The position numbers were made by a program, and so were the translations under genes. Positions 1 to 10,119 of a stretch of DNA of 64,000 nucleotides are shown here, piece after piece; positions within the stretch are counted from its first letter, which is position 1, and every line of letters starts with the position of its first letter. The notes under the pieces are model-generated. The model was not told where the DNA came from. It saw nothing but the letters and a program-made list of their open reading frames with translations, and searched no databases. Origin of the DNA: Marinomonas lutimaris. Lineage in GTDB: Bacteria > Pseudomonadota > Gammaproteobacteria > Pseudomonadales > Marinomonadaceae. The stretch is from contig NZ_JAHLLW010000005.1 in the NCBI RefSeq assembly GCF_019426345.1, positions 1 through 64,000 on the forward strand, in the 5' to 3' direction.

Positions 1-39
1 GCCGGTTAATAAAGTGTCCAACTTTATGGGGTCACTTCA
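1..39. mobile_element. Possible terminal inverted repeat of an IS3-family element
   Basis: Read on the minus strand, the first 39 bases begin TGAAGTGACCCC and continue into an AAAGTTGGACAC-like stretch. This resembles the TG...CA-bounded ends of many IS3-family elements. No transposase is visible because the element would lie to the left of the window. The call rests on pattern memory only and could be chance. Confidence 0.35.
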
Positions 40-189
40 CCCTTGTTTTAAGGTCTGGGCTTTTTTGGGCTATCTCAGCGATAGTATTTTTAATTGACTA
101 CTCTTTTATGAGTAAGTTATAGGGCTTTTTGCGTAATGTGTTGTCGATTAAGGGGATGAGAAAAAAGAAAATTCCATATTGAAAAGTAT

Positions 190-203
190 GTTGTATGATG
201 TAT
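190..203. promoter_or_regulatory. Candidate operator upstream of the TTT carrier
   Basis: The 14-mer GTTGTATGATGTAT lies about 77 bases before the first gene of the sugar-acid cluster. The same 14-mer recurs at 5086-5099 before kdgD. Sharing between two promoters of one pathway suggests a binding site for the FadR-type regulator encoded at 7485. That assignment is inference. Confidence 0.4.
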
Positions 204-279
204 GATGATGTTGTGTTTGAGAAAGCAGTAACTAAAAACAAATCGTCCTACATACAAAAACAATTATGGGAAAACGGTT

Positions 280-1335
280 ATGAAAAGAATCTTATTTCAA
301 TCTAAGGTGGCTTTGTTGGCGATGTCTTGTGCACTTGCTCCAGTAGCGAGTTTTGCAGCAGACAGCCCAATCCATGGCAATATCCGAGTCGTCATCGGTT
401 CTAAATCGACTGGTGGTGATACTTATCAAGCTGCCTCTATTGTTTCTGAGGCGTTAGCAAAAAAACTGGATACCAATATCAAAGTTGATGCGGTTGGCTT
501 TTCTGCTGCATATCAAGCTCTGAAGCGTGTTTCTAGTGGCAATACCATCATGATTTTCCATGATCAGTCGTATTTGGGGAACCTGTATAAGCAAGCTGGT
601 TATGTTGATCCTTTTAAAGAGTTCATCATTGGTCCAACCCTAGCGACCAACCCAGGTAACGGTTATCTCGTTCCTAAGAACTCACCTTACAAAACCATGG
701 ACGACATTTTGAATGCAGCGGGACAGGGTAAAACTGTTCGTGTAGCAATACAGCCAGGTGGCGTGTCTGAGATCGGTTTTACCGCGATGAAAAATGCCGT
801 CAAATTGGCTTATCCAGGGAAAGAGGACAACCTAGTTGCCCTTAATACGGGTTCCCAGTCTGATAAAAACCAGACGTTATTTGATGGTTTGTCTGATGTC
901 ATCAATGGCAGTGTTCAAGCAAACGAGCAATATACTCGTTTACCATCTGATGACCAAAAAGCGATGAGCTTCGTTTGGTTAACAGCGAAAGCATCGACGC
1001 TTTCTCAAGCAAACCCTCAAGGTATGGGCGAGACATCTCGTGATGAATTGTTGCAGTATGCTTCTGGTTTGGGCGTGAAAATCCCAATGGATGCAGAGAA
1101 TGATTTTACCTTTGATAAGGAGTTTTTTGTTATTTATAACAAGAAAACCTCTCCTGAAGTCATTGCTTACATAGATAAAGCGCTGAAAGAAGTATTTGAA
1201 GAAGGTGAAGTGATTCAAACACTTAAGAAGTCTTTCTTTATTCCTGATTTCCGTACATCGACGGATGCTCAGACGTATCTAAAAGCGAAGCGTGATAGCT
1301 ATGCTGAGATTATAGAGAATATCGACGGAAAATAA
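280..1335 (+). CDS. TTT-family (TctC-like) periplasmic substrate-binding protein
   Basis: This 351-residue protein carries a typical signal peptide: Lys/Arg at residues 2-3, a hydrophobic core, and probable cleavage after the Ala-rich SFA-A near residue 27. It is likely the extracytoplasmic receptor of a tripartite tricarboxylate-type carrier, because the two genes that follow encode the small and large membrane subunits. The adjacent galactarate/glucarate enzymes suggest the ligand is a hexarate; that is inference from context. A 165-base gap with an imperfect hairpin separates it from the membrane subunits, so the receptor may be expressed above them, which is common for such operons. Confidence 0.82.
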   Translation: MKRILFQSKVALLAMSCALAPVASFAADSPIHGNIRVVIGSKSTGGDTYQAASIVSEALAKKLDTNIKVDAVGFSAAYQALKRVSSGNTIMIFHDQSYLGNLYKQAGYVDPFKEFIIGPTLATNPGNGYLVPKNSPYKTMDDILNAAGQGKTVRVAIQPGGVSEIGFTAMKNAVKLAYPGKEDNLVALNTGSQSDKNQTLFDGLSDVINGSVQANEQYTRLPSDDQKAMSFVWLTAKASTLSQANPQGMGETSRDELLQYASGLGVKIPMDAENDFTFDKEFFVIYNKKTSPEVIAYIDKALKEVFEEGEVIQTLKKSFFIPDFRTSTDAQTYLKAKRDSYAEIIENIDGK

Positions 1336-1504
1336 TTTAGGTGATCTTTGTGCGATTACTGTGCTCGTCAATGCTTTGTTAAAAAACTGGTCTTGGCTTC
1401 GCTCGTGACATCGTGAAAAGGTCTCTTTATGTTGATCTATTAATCACTAGACGGTTTATAGAAAACTGCTCTAGTGGTTAATTAACTTTCAGAAGAGTGT
1501 CCTC

Positions 1505-1942
1505 ATGCAAAATTGGCTTTCCTCACTGAACAGCGTCACTATCGATTTTACTACCTCTCAATGGTACTTCCCGCGCATTGTCATGGCATTGTTGCTGGTG
1601 GTGGGGTTAATCGTAGTTGTTTCACGTTTTAAGTTGGTTGTCCGTAATATTTCTCAAGGTAAATGGACCTTCTTTGAGCCTAATACAGATTTCTTTAGGT
1701 TAGTTGCAACCCTAGTATTGCTGCCTGTGTATTTCTTTATGATGGATTTCATTGGCGGTTTGATCCCCAATATGGGAATGGGTTTTTTGCTTTCCTCTAT
1801 TCCTTTTATGTTTCTGATGTCGCTGATTTATTGCCATACAAGAGACAGGCGAAACCTGATCATTATCACACTGAACGCGGCTCTGACACCTTTGTTAGTC
1901 TGGTTTCTTCTTTACAACCTTTTTAGCGTTTCTTTGCCTTAA
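1505..1942 (+). CDS. TTT-family small membrane subunit (TctB-like)
   Basis: The 145-residue protein has four hydrophobic segments (about residues 22-42, 63-85, 92-112 and 118-140). Its size, topology and position directly before a TctA homologue match the small membrane subunit of tripartite tricarboxylate transporters. Primary sequence is poorly conserved in this family, so the call rests on topology and context. It should form the inner-membrane complex with the 500-residue subunit starting 18 bases downstream. Confidence 0.8.
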   Translation: MQNWLSSLNSVTIDFTTSQWYFPRIVMALLLVVGLIVVVSRFKLVVRNISQGKWTFFEPNTDFFRLVATLVLLPVYFFMMDFIGGLIPNMGMGFLLSSIPFMFLMSLIYCHTRDRRNLIIITLNAALTPLLVWFLLYNLFSVSLP

Positions 1943-1960
1943 GCGCCGTCGGAGTAGTGT

Positions 1961-3463
1961 ATGGAATTTTTTGATTTACTTTCCCCAGCGGCGTTTGCAT
2001 TAGCTGCTGCCGGTTCAATTATTGGTATTATTTTTGGTGCGATTCCGGGGATGACAGCCACAATGGCTGTCGCTGTGTGTCTGCCATTGACTTATTCATT
2101 AGGCTTGCATGAAGGCTTGGCCTTGTTGTTAGGGCTTTATGTTGGTGGTATCTCTGGTGGTTTGGTGCCAGCGGTATTGCTGAATATCCCCGGAACACCT
2201 TCCTCTATTACCACGACGTTTGATGGCTATCCTATGGCGCAACGTGGTGAAGCGGAAAGAGCACTAAAAATTTGTATCGTTTCGTCTCTTTTTGGCGGTA
2301 TTTTTAGTGCGATCATCTTGTTTTTCTTTGCGCCAGTCTTGGCTAATTTTGCGATCAAATTTTCTTATGTAGAGAAGTTTTTGCTGATTTTCTTTGCAAT
2401 GACAGTGATTGCTTCATTATCTAAAAATGTCTTGATGGGGGTGTTTAGTGGCTTGTTAGGTGTGTTTTTAAGCTTAATTGGCACTTATGATGTTTCTAGT
2501 GGTGGTAACGGTGAATACCGTTTGATGTTCGACTTCATGACGCCGTACTTAGAATCAGGTTTTACGCTGTTACCTGTGCTAATAGGTTTGTTTGGTGTGG
2601 CAACTATTATTGAGCAAGCCGAAAAGGGTACGCGAGATGAGTCCTATGCAAAGCGTCTGCAGTTAACCAAGGGCGAACCTTTCCGTTTCTCGGTCTTCAA
2701 AGGCCAATTATCTAATCTGATTCGTTCTTCATTTATTGGTACTTTTATTGGTTTATTGCCCGGTATTGGTGGTAGTGCGGCGTCTGTTTTGGCCTACACA
2801 CAACAAAAGAACTTGTCTAAAGCACCAGAAAAAATGGGCACAGGTGTGCCAGAAGGTTTGGTGGCATCAGAATCATCTAACAATGGTTTGACTGGTGGTG
2901 CTTTGATTCCTTTGCTGTCTTTGGGTATTCCAGGCGACAGTACGACAGCGGTATTGATTGGTGCCTTTACTTTGCAGGGGTTGCAAGTAGGGCCTTTGTT
3001 TATCGGTGAAAACTTAGACACTTGGTATTCCATGGTAGCGGCATTGTTGTTCTCTAACGTGGTGATGTTTTTGGTGATGTTCTTTGCGATTCGTCATATC
3101 TCCAAGGTCGTACTGATTCCGAAATTTATTCTGTATCCAATTATTGTGATGATGTGTGGTGTCGGTGCGTATGCCATTAACTACGGCATTATGTTTGATG
3201 TTTGGACGTTGTTTATTTTCGGTGTGGCTGGTTGGGTTTTGACCAAGGTTGGTATCGAAGTTGCGCCTTTGGTGATTGGTTTTATTTTGGGCAGTTCGGC
3301 GGAAGTCTATTTTGTAAAAAGCTTAGAGTCCTATGGCGAGTTTACGATTTTCTTCACTAAGAGCCCAATTGCGTTATTCCTATGGCTATTGATTGCGCTT
3401 TCTATCTTTTTCTCTTACTTGATTCACAAGAAGAATAAAGCGCGCATCAGTAAAGAGGGTTAG
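1961..3463 (+). CDS. TTT-family large permease subunit (TctA-like)
   Basis: At 500 residues this has the usual length of TctA proteins. It shows about a dozen membrane segments and the family's glycine/proline-rich loops, including FGAIPGMTATMAVA near residue 26, LNIPGTPSS near residue 80, and the symmetric second-half copies GLLPGIGGSAAS near residue 265 and SLGIPGDSTTAVL near residue 320. It is the ion-coupled transport subunit in the inner membrane. garD begins three bases after its stop, so carrier and first catabolic enzyme are almost certainly co-transcribed, pointing to galactarate/glucarate-type substrates. Confidence 0.92.
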   Translation: MEFFDLLSPAAFALAAAGSIIGIIFGAIPGMTATMAVAVCLPLTYSLGLHEGLALLLGLYVGGISGGLVPAVLLNIPGTPSSITTTFDGYPMAQRGEAERALKICIVSSLFGGIFSAIILFFFAPVLANFAIKFSYVEKFLLIFFAMTVIASLSKNVLMGVFSGLLGVFLSLIGTYDVSSGGNGEYRLMFDFMTPYLESGFTLLPVLIGLFGVATIIEQAEKGTRDESYAKRLQLTKGEPFRFSVFKGQLSNLIRSSFIGTFIGLLPGIGGSAASVLAYTQQKNLSKAPEKMGTGVPEGLVASESSNNGLTGGALIPLLSLGIPGDSTTAVLIGAFTLQGLQVGPLFIGENLDTWYSMVAALLFSNVVMFLVMFFAIRHISKVVLIPKFILYPIIVMMCGVGAYAINYGIMFDVWTLFIFGVAGWVLTKVGIEVAPLVIGFILGSSAEVYFVKSLESYGEFTIFFTKSPIALFLWLLIALSIFFSYLIHKKNKARISKEG

Positions 3464-3466
3464 TTC

Positions 3467-5038
3467 ATGACAGATCAATATGTGTTAATCAAAATTCATG
3501 ATAACGACAATGTCGCTATCATTCTAAATCAAGGCGGCGCGCCAGCAGGTGCCGAGCTAGATAATGGCTTGGTATTGAAAGAGGCGGTTCCTCAGGGGCA
3601 CAAAGTCACGTTGCGGGCGATCAAAGAAAACGAAACTATTATTCGTTATAACGAAGTAATTGGTTATGCGAACAAAGATCTTGATGTTGGTTGTTGGGTG
3701 TCTGAGCAAGTTGTACGTATGCCGACGCCGCCGAATCTTGATGAGTTGCCATTAGCCACTCGTGAGAAACCTAAATTTGAGCCATTAGAAGGTTACACCT
3801 TTGATGGTTATAAAAATGCAGATGGTTCCGCAGGTACAAAAAACTTACTTGGTATCAGTACCAGTGTGCAATGTGTGGCAGGTATTACTGATTATGTAGT
3901 TAAGTTGATTAAGCAAACCTTGTTGCCAAAATACCCTAATGTAGACGGTGTGGTTGCGCTAAATCATTCCTATGGCTGTGGTGTAGCGATTAATGCACCC
4001 GGAGCAATTGTGCCGATTCGTACCTTGCAGAACATGGCAAAGAATCCCAATTTCGGTGGCGAAATCATGGTCATCGGTTTGGGCTGTGAAAAGTTACAGC
4101 CGCACCGATTGTTAGAGATTGATGACTCGCAAGCAGTCAATATTTTGCCAAACTCTGCTGCCGCGAAACATCTTGAAGATAGCATAGTGAGCTTGCAAGA
4201 CGAGTCTCATCATGGTTTTCAAGATATGGTCGACCATATTATGGAGATGGCTGAAGAGCATCTTAAACGCTTAAATTTACGTCGTCGCGAACCTTGTCCT
4301 ATTTCTGAGCTTGTCGTCGGTATGCAGTGTGGCGGTAGTGATGCCTTTTCAGGTATTACCGCGAATCCTGCAGTGGGTTATGCCTCGGATTTAATTGTTC
4401 GTGCGGGTGGCTCTGTCATGTTTTCGGAAGTAACCGAAGTGCGAGATGCAATTCATTTGTTAACACCACGAGCAGAAACAGTAGAAGTAGGCAAAGCCTT
4501 GTTACGTGAAATGCAGTGGTATGACGATTATCTAAATCAAGGCCAAGCCGATCGCAGTGCGAATACCACGCCAGGTAATAAAAAAGGCGGCCTAAATAAC
4601 ATTGTAGAGAAGTCATTAGGGTCGATTACCAAGTCCGGTAACAGTCCAATTGTCGATGTATTAAGCCCGGGTGAGCGTATTCGTAAGCGTGGTTTGAACT
4701 TCGCGGCGACGCCAGCTAGTGACTTTATTTGCGGTACTTTGCAGTTTGCTTCTGGGATGAATGTTCAAGTATTCACAACAGGGCGAGGTACGCCTTATGG
4801 CTTGGAAGTGGCGCCTGTCATTAAAGTGTCGACCAATAGTTCATTAGGAAACCGTTGGCATGATTTGATCGATATGGATGCTGGACGTATGGCAACCAAG
4901 GAAATCACCTTAGAGGAAGCTGGCTGGGAATTGTTCCATCTAATTTTGGATGTGGCGAGTGGGCGTAAGCAAGTCGCGGCAGATCGTCTGGGGTTACATA
5001 ACGACTTGGTATTGTTTAACCCAGCACCTGTGACCTGA
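3467..5038 (+). CDS. garD: Galactarate dehydratase
   Basis: The 523-residue protein has the same length as E. coli GarD as I recall it. It carries long identical stretches throughout, such as [20 protein letters not shown] near residue 110, [13 protein letters not shown] near residue 204 and the C-terminal NPAPVT. GarD belongs to the UxaA/SAF-domain dehydratases and converts galactarate to 5-dehydro-4-deoxy-D-glucarate in the cytoplasm. The N-terminal ~100 residues form the SAF-like domain; the remainder is catalytic. It is tightly coupled to the upstream transporter, and its product is the substrate of the next gene. Confidence 0.96.
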   Translation: MTDQYVLIKIHDNDNVAIILNQGGAPAGAELDNGLVLKEAVPQGHKVTLRAIKENETIIRYNEVIGYANKDLDVGCWVSEQVVRMPTPPNLDELPLATREKPKFEPLEGYTFDGYKNADGSAGTKNLLGISTSVQCVAGITDYVVKLIKQTLLPKYPNVDGVVALNHSYGCGVAINAPGAIVPIRTLQNMAKNPNFGGEIMVIGLGCEKLQPHRLLEIDDSQAVNILPNSAAAKHLEDSIVSLQDESHHGFQDMVDHIMEMAEEHLKRLNLRRREPCPISELVVGMQCGGSDAFSGITANPAVGYASDLIVRAGGSVMFSEVTEVRDAIHLLTPRAETVEVGKALLREMQWYDDYLNQGQADRSANTTPGNKKGGLNNIVEKSLGSITKSGNSPIVDVLSPGERIRKRGLNFAATPASDFICGTLQFASGMNVQVFTTGRGTPYGLEVAPVIKVSTNSSLGNRWHDLIDMDAGRMATKEITLEEAGWELFHLILDVASGRKQVAADRLGLHNDLVLFNPAPVT

Positions 5039-5085
5039 GTCGAGATAGTTATAAGGTTAAATTTGACTTGTAATTAACTTGTTTA

Positions 5086-5103
5086 GTTGTATGATGTATT
5101 ACA
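5086..5103. promoter_or_regulatory. Candidate operator upstream of kdgD
   Basis: The stretch TTGTATGATGTATTACAA has TTGTA and TACAA arms around an 8-base centre and contains the 14-mer also seen at 190-203. It lies about 65 bases before kdgD in the only sizeable gap after garD (127 bases). The dyad and its recurrence suggest an operator for the FadR-family protein of this cluster; not proven. Confidence 0.42.
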
Positions 5104-5165
5104 AGTTGTGTCAAAGATCTTCCGAACAAGGAAGGTGTTATTAATATAATAAAGAGGAAAAAAGC

Positions 5166-6077
5166 ATGGCTTTTTCGGTTGAGCAAATGAGATCAGCATT
5201 GAGTGACGGACTTTTGTCCTTTCCTGTTACGGATTTTGATGCGAATGGTAAATTCAACGCAGAGACATTCCGTCAGCGCATCGAGACGTTTATCGAACAT
5301 GGTGTGTCTTCCATTTTTGTTGCCGGTGGCACAGGGGAGTTCTTCTCTCTAGATGAAGATGATTATCGCCAAATTGTCGAATTATCTGTTGCTACAGTAA
5401 AAGGTCGTGTGCCAGTGATTGCGTCTGCTGGTCGCAGTGTGTCAGATGCGAAGAAGTTTGTGGCGATTGCCGATGCTGCAGGCTGTGACGGTATCTTGTT
5501 GATGCCTCCTTTCTTAACAGAATGTCCTGAAGACGGCATTGTGGAATACGCTAGCCAAATCATGGCATCTAGCAAAACGCATTTTATTTATTACAACCGC
5601 GGTAATGGTATTTTGACAGCTGAAAGCGTGAAAGCGTTAGCTGCAGCGAATCCAAATATGGTGGCGTTGAAAGATGGCGTCGGCAACATTGCAGCATTAA
5701 ACGATACTATTAAAACAGTCGGTGATCGTTTGGTTTACATCGGTGGCGTGCCAACGGCTGAAATCTTCGCTGAAGCCTATTTGTCTATTGGCGTGAATAC
5801 CTACTCTTCTGCCGTATTTAACTTCATGCCGGAAATGGCAAACAAGTTTTACAAAGCGTTGCGTGCGGGTGATCAGGCGGTTGTTACGGCAATCATTAAA
5901 GATTTCTTTATCCCATTCTGCCGTTTGCGTGATCGCAAAAAAGGCTACGCGGTGAGCTTAATTAAAGCGGGTGCAACCTTGATGGGGCAAAGTGCTGGTA
6001 ATGTTCGTGCTCCACTTACTATGCCAACAGCAAGTGAAGTGGCGGAGTTAGAAGCAATTATTAAGAAAAACTCTTAG
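5166..6077 (+). CDS. kdgD: 5-dehydro-4-deoxyglucarate dehydratase (decarboxylating)
   Basis: The 303-residue protein is a class I aldolase-fold member of the DHDPS/NAL family. Visible features are GGTGEFFSL near residue 55, the Tyr of FIYYNRGNG near residue 143 and the Schiff-base Lys in VALKDGVGN near residue 168. KdgD dehydrates and decarboxylates 5-dehydro-4-deoxyglucarate to 2,5-dioxopentanoate (alpha-ketoglutarate semialdehyde). That places it between the two dehydratases, GarD and GudD, and the aldehyde dehydrogenase at 8444. An AGAGGAAAAA ribosome site precedes the ATG, and a hairpin with a T-run follows the stop. Confidence 0.95.
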   Translation: MAFSVEQMRSALSDGLLSFPVTDFDANGKFNAETFRQRIETFIEHGVSSIFVAGGTGEFFSLDEDDYRQIVELSVATVKGRVPVIASAGRSVSDAKKFVAIADAAGCDGILLMPPFLTECPEDGIVEYASQIMASSKTHFIYYNRGNGILTAESVKALAAANPNMVALKDGVGNIAALNDTIKTVGDRLVYIGGVPTAEIFAEAYLSIGVNTYSSAVFNFMPEMANKFYKALRAGDQAVVTAIIKDFFIPFCRLRDRKKGYAVSLIKAGATLMGQSAGNVRAPLTMPTASEVAELEAIIKKNS

Positions 6078-6085
6078 AGAGCTTA

Positions 6086-6124
6086 GAGAGGGTTAGGTCG
6101 GATAGTCTAACCTTCTCATTTTTT
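6086..6124 (+). terminator. Rho-independent terminator after kdgD
   Basis: An 11-bp stem (6086-6096 with 6107-6117, one G-U pair) is followed by ATTTTTT. It lies between kdgD and gudD, only about 20 bases before the gudD start, so it may attenuate rather than stop transcription into gudD. Confidence 0.65.
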
Positions 6125-6144
6125 ACAAGGCAGAGACTCGCATT

Positions 6145-7470
6145 ATGTTTACAACAATAAAAAAGATGCAGGTTATACCTGTTGCTGGTCATGATAGTTT
6201 TCTATTAAACCTAAGTGGCGGACATGCCCCTTGGTTTATTCGTACCGTTGTCGTATTAGAAGATAACGATGGCAATATCGGCTTAGGTGAAGTACCTGCA
6301 ACCGATAAAATTATTTCTACCCTTGAAGAGTGCCGAACTCTTGTGGAGGGCAAAAGCGTTGGTAAATGGAAAAGCATTATCAGCGACGTTCGCCTTGCCA
6401 CATCGGGTAAATCGGATGATGTGCGCGGTAATCAAACCTTTGACCTAAGAACTGCTGTTCATGTTATTACCGCGATTGAATCCGCATTATTGGATTTGGC
6501 TGGTCAGAATATGGGATTGCCAGTGGTCGATCTATTAGGACAGTACGGTAAGCAGCGCGATGAAGTAGAAGCGCTAGGTTATTTGTTCTTCCTTGGGGAT
6601 CGCACCAAAACAAATTTGCCTTACCCAGCTTATGAAAACCCAGTCGATGAGTGGGATCGGGTTCGCGGTCAAGAAGCAGTCACTCCTGAATCCATTGCTA
6701 GGTTAGCGAAAGCTGCTTATGCGCGTTATGGTTTCAAAGATTTCAAACTAAAAGGCGGCGTGTTGGATGGTCATCAAGAAGCAGAATGTATTGCTGCCTT
6801 GTACGAAGCTTTCCCTGATGCGCGTTTAACCTTGGATCCAAATGGCGCTTGGACATTAGAGCAAGCCATTGAATATCTCACACCAGTTAAACATATGTTG
6901 AGTTACGCGGAAGACCCTTGTGGTCAAGAAGGCGCTTGGTCTGGTCGTGAAACCATGTCTGAATTCAAACGTAGAACGGGCTTGAAAACAGCAACGAACA
7001 TGATTGCGACAGACTGGAAACAGCTGAAAAATGCAGTGCGTCTTGATTCTGTTGATATTCCGCTGGCCGATTGTCATTTCTGGACCATGCAAGGTGCTGT
7101 AGCCGTTGGTGAGCTTTGTAATGAATGGGGCATGACATGGGGCTCCCATAGTAATAATCACTTTGATATTTCTTTGGCGATGATGACGCATGTTGCGGCA
7201 GCTTGCCCAGGCGAAGTGACCGCTATTGATACGCACTGGATTTGGCAAGATGGACAACGCGTCACAAAAGAGCCATTAAAAATCCGTAACGGTAAGATTA
7301 CCGTGCCGACAAAACCGGGTTTAGGTATTGAATTAGACCGCGAAAAGTTAATGGAAGCGCATGCTCTCTATAAAACGTTAACCCTTGGTCAACGTGATGA
7401 TAGCTTGGCAATGCAGTTCCTTATTCCGGGTTGGACGTTTGATCCTAAGAAACCAGCGCTTGTTAGATAG
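6145..7470 (+). CDS. gudD: Glucarate dehydratase
   Basis: At 441 residues this closely follows E. coli GudD from the [11 protein letters not shown] start to the [15 protein letters not shown] end. It is an enolase-superfamily (mandelate racemase group) enzyme that dehydrates D-glucarate to 5-dehydro-4-deoxyglucarate. Catalytic residues are intact: the KxK pair at Lys201/Lys203, metal ligands in LDPNGAW and AEDPCG, Asn in TATNMIA, and the His-Asp dyad at Asp309 and His335 (in GSHSNNHFD). It lies between kdgD and the regulator. A second, divergent GlucD-like gene is at 12147. Confidence 0.96.
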   Translation: MFTTIKKMQVIPVAGHDSFLLNLSGGHAPWFIRTVVVLEDNDGNIGLGEVPATDKIISTLEECRTLVEGKSVGKWKSIISDVRLATSGKSDDVRGNQTFDLRTAVHVITAIESALLDLAGQNMGLPVVDLLGQYGKQRDEVEALGYLFFLGDRTKTNLPYPAYENPVDEWDRVRGQEAVTPESIARLAKAAYARYGFKDFKLKGGVLDGHQEAECIAALYEAFPDARLTLDPNGAWTLEQAIEYLTPVKHMLSYAEDPCGQEGAWSGRETMSEFKRRTGLKTATNMIATDWKQLKNAVRLDSVDIPLADCHFWTMQGAVAVGELCNEWGMTWGSHSNNHFDISLAMMTHVAAACPGEVTAIDTHWIWQDGQRVTKEPLKIRNGKITVPTKPGLGIELDREKLMEAHALYKTLTLGQRDDSLAMQFLIPGWTFDPKKPALVR

Positions 7471-7484
7471 ATAGCACTGGGGTA

Positions 7485-8285
7485 ATGTTCAGGGTTTTAG
7501 AATATACGGCGTATTTATATATGGATGGGGTTAAAACGGTGGCTAAATCACTACAAATAGAGCGAGTTGGTAAAGGCGATAGTTTGGCAAGCAATGTAGC
7601 AAAACAGCTTGAGCAACAAATTTCCGCTGGCCATATACCTGTCGGCGATAAACTGCCAACAGAAAACGCACTATGTGATCTATTTGGCGTGAGTCGTACC
7701 GTTATCCGAGAAGCAATTACACAGCTTAAATCACTTGGTTTGGTTGAAACGAAACGCGGGGTTGGTACCAGCGTTCTTCGTGCTCAGGCTAGTGAAACTA
7801 TGTTTGCTTATCAGATCGACCCTACTGCCATTACCGATATTCTACATATATTAGAAATGCGTTTGAGTGTTGAAACAACTGCTTGTGAGCTGGCCGCTTT
7901 GCGTCGCTCAGAAGAGGATGTCGCCATACTTGAAAAACATTTTAATGATTTTGACGAGGCATTAAGTCGAGGCGAATTGGCACGAAAAGAAGATTACGCT
8001 TTTCACTTGGCTATTTGTACTGCTACTCGTAACCCCTTCCTTAAACAGTTCTATGAGCAGTTTAATAAAAACGTTATCCCCAGAGCAAAATTGATTAATT
8101 CAAACTTGAAACAGGTGGCAACCGATGAATATTTGCATCGTATTCGCACCGAACATCTTGAAATACTGAATTGTATTAAGAATAAAGATGGAGAAGGTGC
8201 GAGACAGGCTATGCATAATCATTTATACCGTGCTTACCACTTGTACGAACGTTATCAGAGCGATAACAAGTTTGATTTAGAATGA
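7485..8285 (+). CDS. FadR-subfamily GntR transcriptional regulator
   Basis: The protein has an N-terminal winged helix (LPTENALCDLFGVSRTVIREAI, about residues 59-80) and an all-helical FCD ligand-binding domain (about residues 115-255) with metal-binding-type acidic/His residues. It begins 14 bases after gudD and is probably co-transcribed. It is the natural candidate for controlling the hexarate genes through the GTTGTATGATGTAT sites at 190 and 5086. The start is uncertain: in-frame ATG at 7521 and GTG at 7539, the latter with GGGG at a good distance, would give a length nearer the family norm. Confidence 0.88.
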   Translation: MFRVLEYTAYLYMDGVKTVAKSLQIERVGKGDSLASNVAKQLEQQISAGHIPVGDKLPTENALCDLFGVSRTVIREAITQLKSLGLVETKRGVGTSVLRAQASETMFAYQIDPTAITDILHILEMRLSVETTACELAALRRSEEDVAILEKHFNDFDEALSRGELARKEDYAFHLAICTATRNPFLKQFYEQFNKNVIPRAKLINSNLKQVATDEYLHRIRTEHLEILNCIKNKDGEGARQAMHNHLYRAYHLYERYQSDNKFDLE

Positions 8286-8346
8286 GAGCTTTGTAGCGAC
8301 TTCGTTCATAGCAACATCCTGCAAAGCCCTGAGAAAAGAGGTTGCT

Positions 8347-8373
8347 AGAAGTGAATCTTGTTCACTTCTTTCT
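8347..8373 (+). terminator. Hairpin terminator after the FadR-type regulator
   Basis: A perfect 9-bp stem (AGAAGTGAA / TTCACTTCT, 8347-8355 and 8361-8369) with a 5-base loop is followed by a T-rich stretch. It lies between the regulator and the aldehyde dehydrogenase, suggesting the latter has its own promoter. Confidence 0.55.
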
Positions 8374-8443
8374 CTTTACAGCATTTTTTGCTGTTCATAG
8401 CTTATATTTCATAGCTTATTTTCATAAGTAATTAGGGGGAAAC

Positions 8444-10030
8444 ATGGATACGAAAGGGCTTCTTAAAGGCACTTCATTGGTGGCAGGTAACGATATTACT
8501 GGCACGCAAAAAGCCATTTATGCAATCAATCCTGCGACAAATGAAACACTTGAGCCTGCTTATAACGGCGCAACAAAAGCTGAAGTTGAGCAAGCTGTGA
8601 GTGCTGCTTGGCAAGCATTTGATCAATACCGTGCTGTAAGTACAGAAAAACGTGCCGCTTTCCTAGAATGTGTCGCTGATGAAATTCTAGCATTAGGGGA
8701 TGCCTTGGTAGAGCGTGCTATGGCGGAATCTGGTTTGCCAAAAGCGCGTATCGAAGGTGAGCGTGGCCGTACTATGGGCCAGTTACGTTTGTTCGCTGGC
8801 GTAGTTCGTTTGGGCAAAGCGACGGATGCTCGCATTGATCCTGCTATGCCAGATCGTGCGCCATTACCTCGCTCTGATTTGCGCTTCCAAAAAATTGCTC
8901 TAGGCCCAGTTGCGGTCTTTGGTGCAAGTAACTTCCCATTGGCTTTCTCTGTTGCTGGTGGTGATACAGCGTCTGCATTGGCGGCAGGTTGTCCTGTTGT
9001 TGTAAAAGCGCATTCTGCTCATCCTGGTACGTCTGAACTTGTTGGCCGTGCGATTACGGCAGCGGTTAAAAAATGCGGCCTGCCTGCTGGTGTGTTTTCT
9101 CTACTGTATGGCTCTGGTCGTGAAATCGGCAGTGCTTTGGTTGAGCATCCTTCTATTAAAGCCGTTGGCTTTACTGGGTCGCGTAGTGGCGGTGTTGCGC
9201 TAATGAATATCGCGGCAAATCGTCCTGAGCCAATTCCTGTTTATGCAGAAATGAGTAGCATCAACCCAGTCTTTGTCATGCCTGAAAAATTGTCTGCTGA
9301 AGCGCAAAGTGTGGCGAAAGGTTTTGTTGGTTCACTTACCATGGGCGCAGGTCAATTCTGTACAAACCCAGGTATGGTTGTGCTGTTGAAAGGCGAAGCA
9401 GCGGATAGCTTTAAAGCGACGGTTGCCAGCGAAGTGCAGGCATTGGGTACGCAAACCATGCTGACACCAGGTATTTACCAAGCGTATTGTGAAGGTGTTG
9501 AGAAGCTAAATAGCAACTCAGCAGCGGCACTGTTGGCGAAAGGTAATGACAGCGATCAACCAAACCAGTGTTGCCCACATGTATTTGCGACCAGTGCAAA
9601 AGCTTTCTTGGCTGATGCATCAATGGAAGATGAAGTATTTGGCTCAACGTCTTTGATCATCGAATGCGATACCTTGGATGAATACAAGGTGGTGGCTGAG
9701 CATTTAGAAGGTCAATTGACTGCAACGGTTCAAATGTCTGATGCGGATGTTGAAGCCGTTCGAGCTTTATTGCCAACGTTAGAGCGTAAAGTCGGTCGTA
9801 TCCTTTGTAATGGCTACCCAACAGGTGTAGAAGTGTGTCATTCCATGGTTCATGGTGGTCCTTTCCCTGCAACATCTGATAGCCGTTCTACGTCTGTTGG
9901 TAGTGCGGCGATTGATCGTTTCTTGCGACCAGTGTGTTACCAAGACTTCCCAAGCTCATTGATCCCTGAGGCCATTCAAGATAAGAATCCTTTGAATGTG
10001 CCGCAATTGGTGGATGGAAAGTTTAACTAA
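8444..10030 (+). CDS. Aldehyde dehydrogenase, probably alpha-ketoglutarate semialdehyde dehydrogenase
   Basis: At 528 residues this is an NAD(P)-dependent aldehyde dehydrogenase of the KGSADH type. It shows the substrate/cofactor loop [11 protein letters not shown] near residue 158, a Rossmann FTGSRSGG near residue 242, the general-base Glu in YAEMSSINP, and the catalytic Cys306 in [10 protein letters not shown]. These enzymes oxidise 2,5-dioxopentanoate to 2-oxoglutarate, the last step of the galactarate/glucarate route, which fits the neighbouring kdgD. A GGGGGAAAC ribosome site supports the start. Substrate assignment rests on context plus family resemblance. Confidence 0.92.
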   Translation: MDTKGLLKGTSLVAGNDITGTQKAIYAINPATNETLEPAYNGATKAEVEQAVSAAWQAFDQYRAVSTEKRAAFLECVADEILALGDALVERAMAESGLPKARIEGERGRTMGQLRLFAGVVRLGKATDARIDPAMPDRAPLPRSDLRFQKIALGPVAVFGASNFPLAFSVAGGDTASALAAGCPVVVKAHSAHPGTSELVGRAITAAVKKCGLPAGVFSLLYGSGREIGSALVEHPSIKAVGFTGSRSGGVALMNIAANRPEPIPVYAEMSSINPVFVMPEKLSAEAQSVAKGFVGSLTMGAGQFCTNPGMVVLLKGEAADSFKATVASEVQALGTQTMLTPGIYQAYCEGVEKLNSNSAAALLAKGNDSDQPNQCCPHVFATSAKAFLADASMEDEVFGSTSLIIECDTLDEYKVVAEHLEGQLTATVQMSDADVEAVRALLPTLERKVGRILCNGYPTGVEVCHSMVHGGPFPATSDSRSTSVGSAAIDRFLRPVCYQDFPSSLIPEAIQDKNPLNVPQLVDGKFN

Positions 10031-10064
10031 GTCGCACTTATTAAGCTCCAATACTCGCTATTTT

Positions 10065-10089
10065 AAGGGGCACTTCGGTGCCCCTTTTT
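10065..10089 (+). terminator. Strong terminator with a TTCG loop
   Basis: A perfect 9-bp stem (AAGGGGCAC / GTGCCCCTT) is closed by a TTCG tetraloop and runs into TTTTT. It ends the aldehyde dehydrogenase transcript. The following AEC gene starts 30 bases later, so that gene depends on read-through or on a promoter overlapping the terminator. Confidence 0.85.
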
Positions 10090-10119
10090 ATTTGTTGCTG
10101 TGCTATTTGGGAGAGATCG

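Noticed and set aside
1339..1500. Imperfect hairpins between the TTT receptor and membrane genes as a riboswitch
   Set aside because: Stems are short and interrupted, with no known aptamer pattern; at most a weak attenuating structure.
6856..7257. 133-codon minus-strand frame inside gudD
   Set aside because: It is a shadow of gudD, whose motifs and catalytic residues are fully intact on the other strand.
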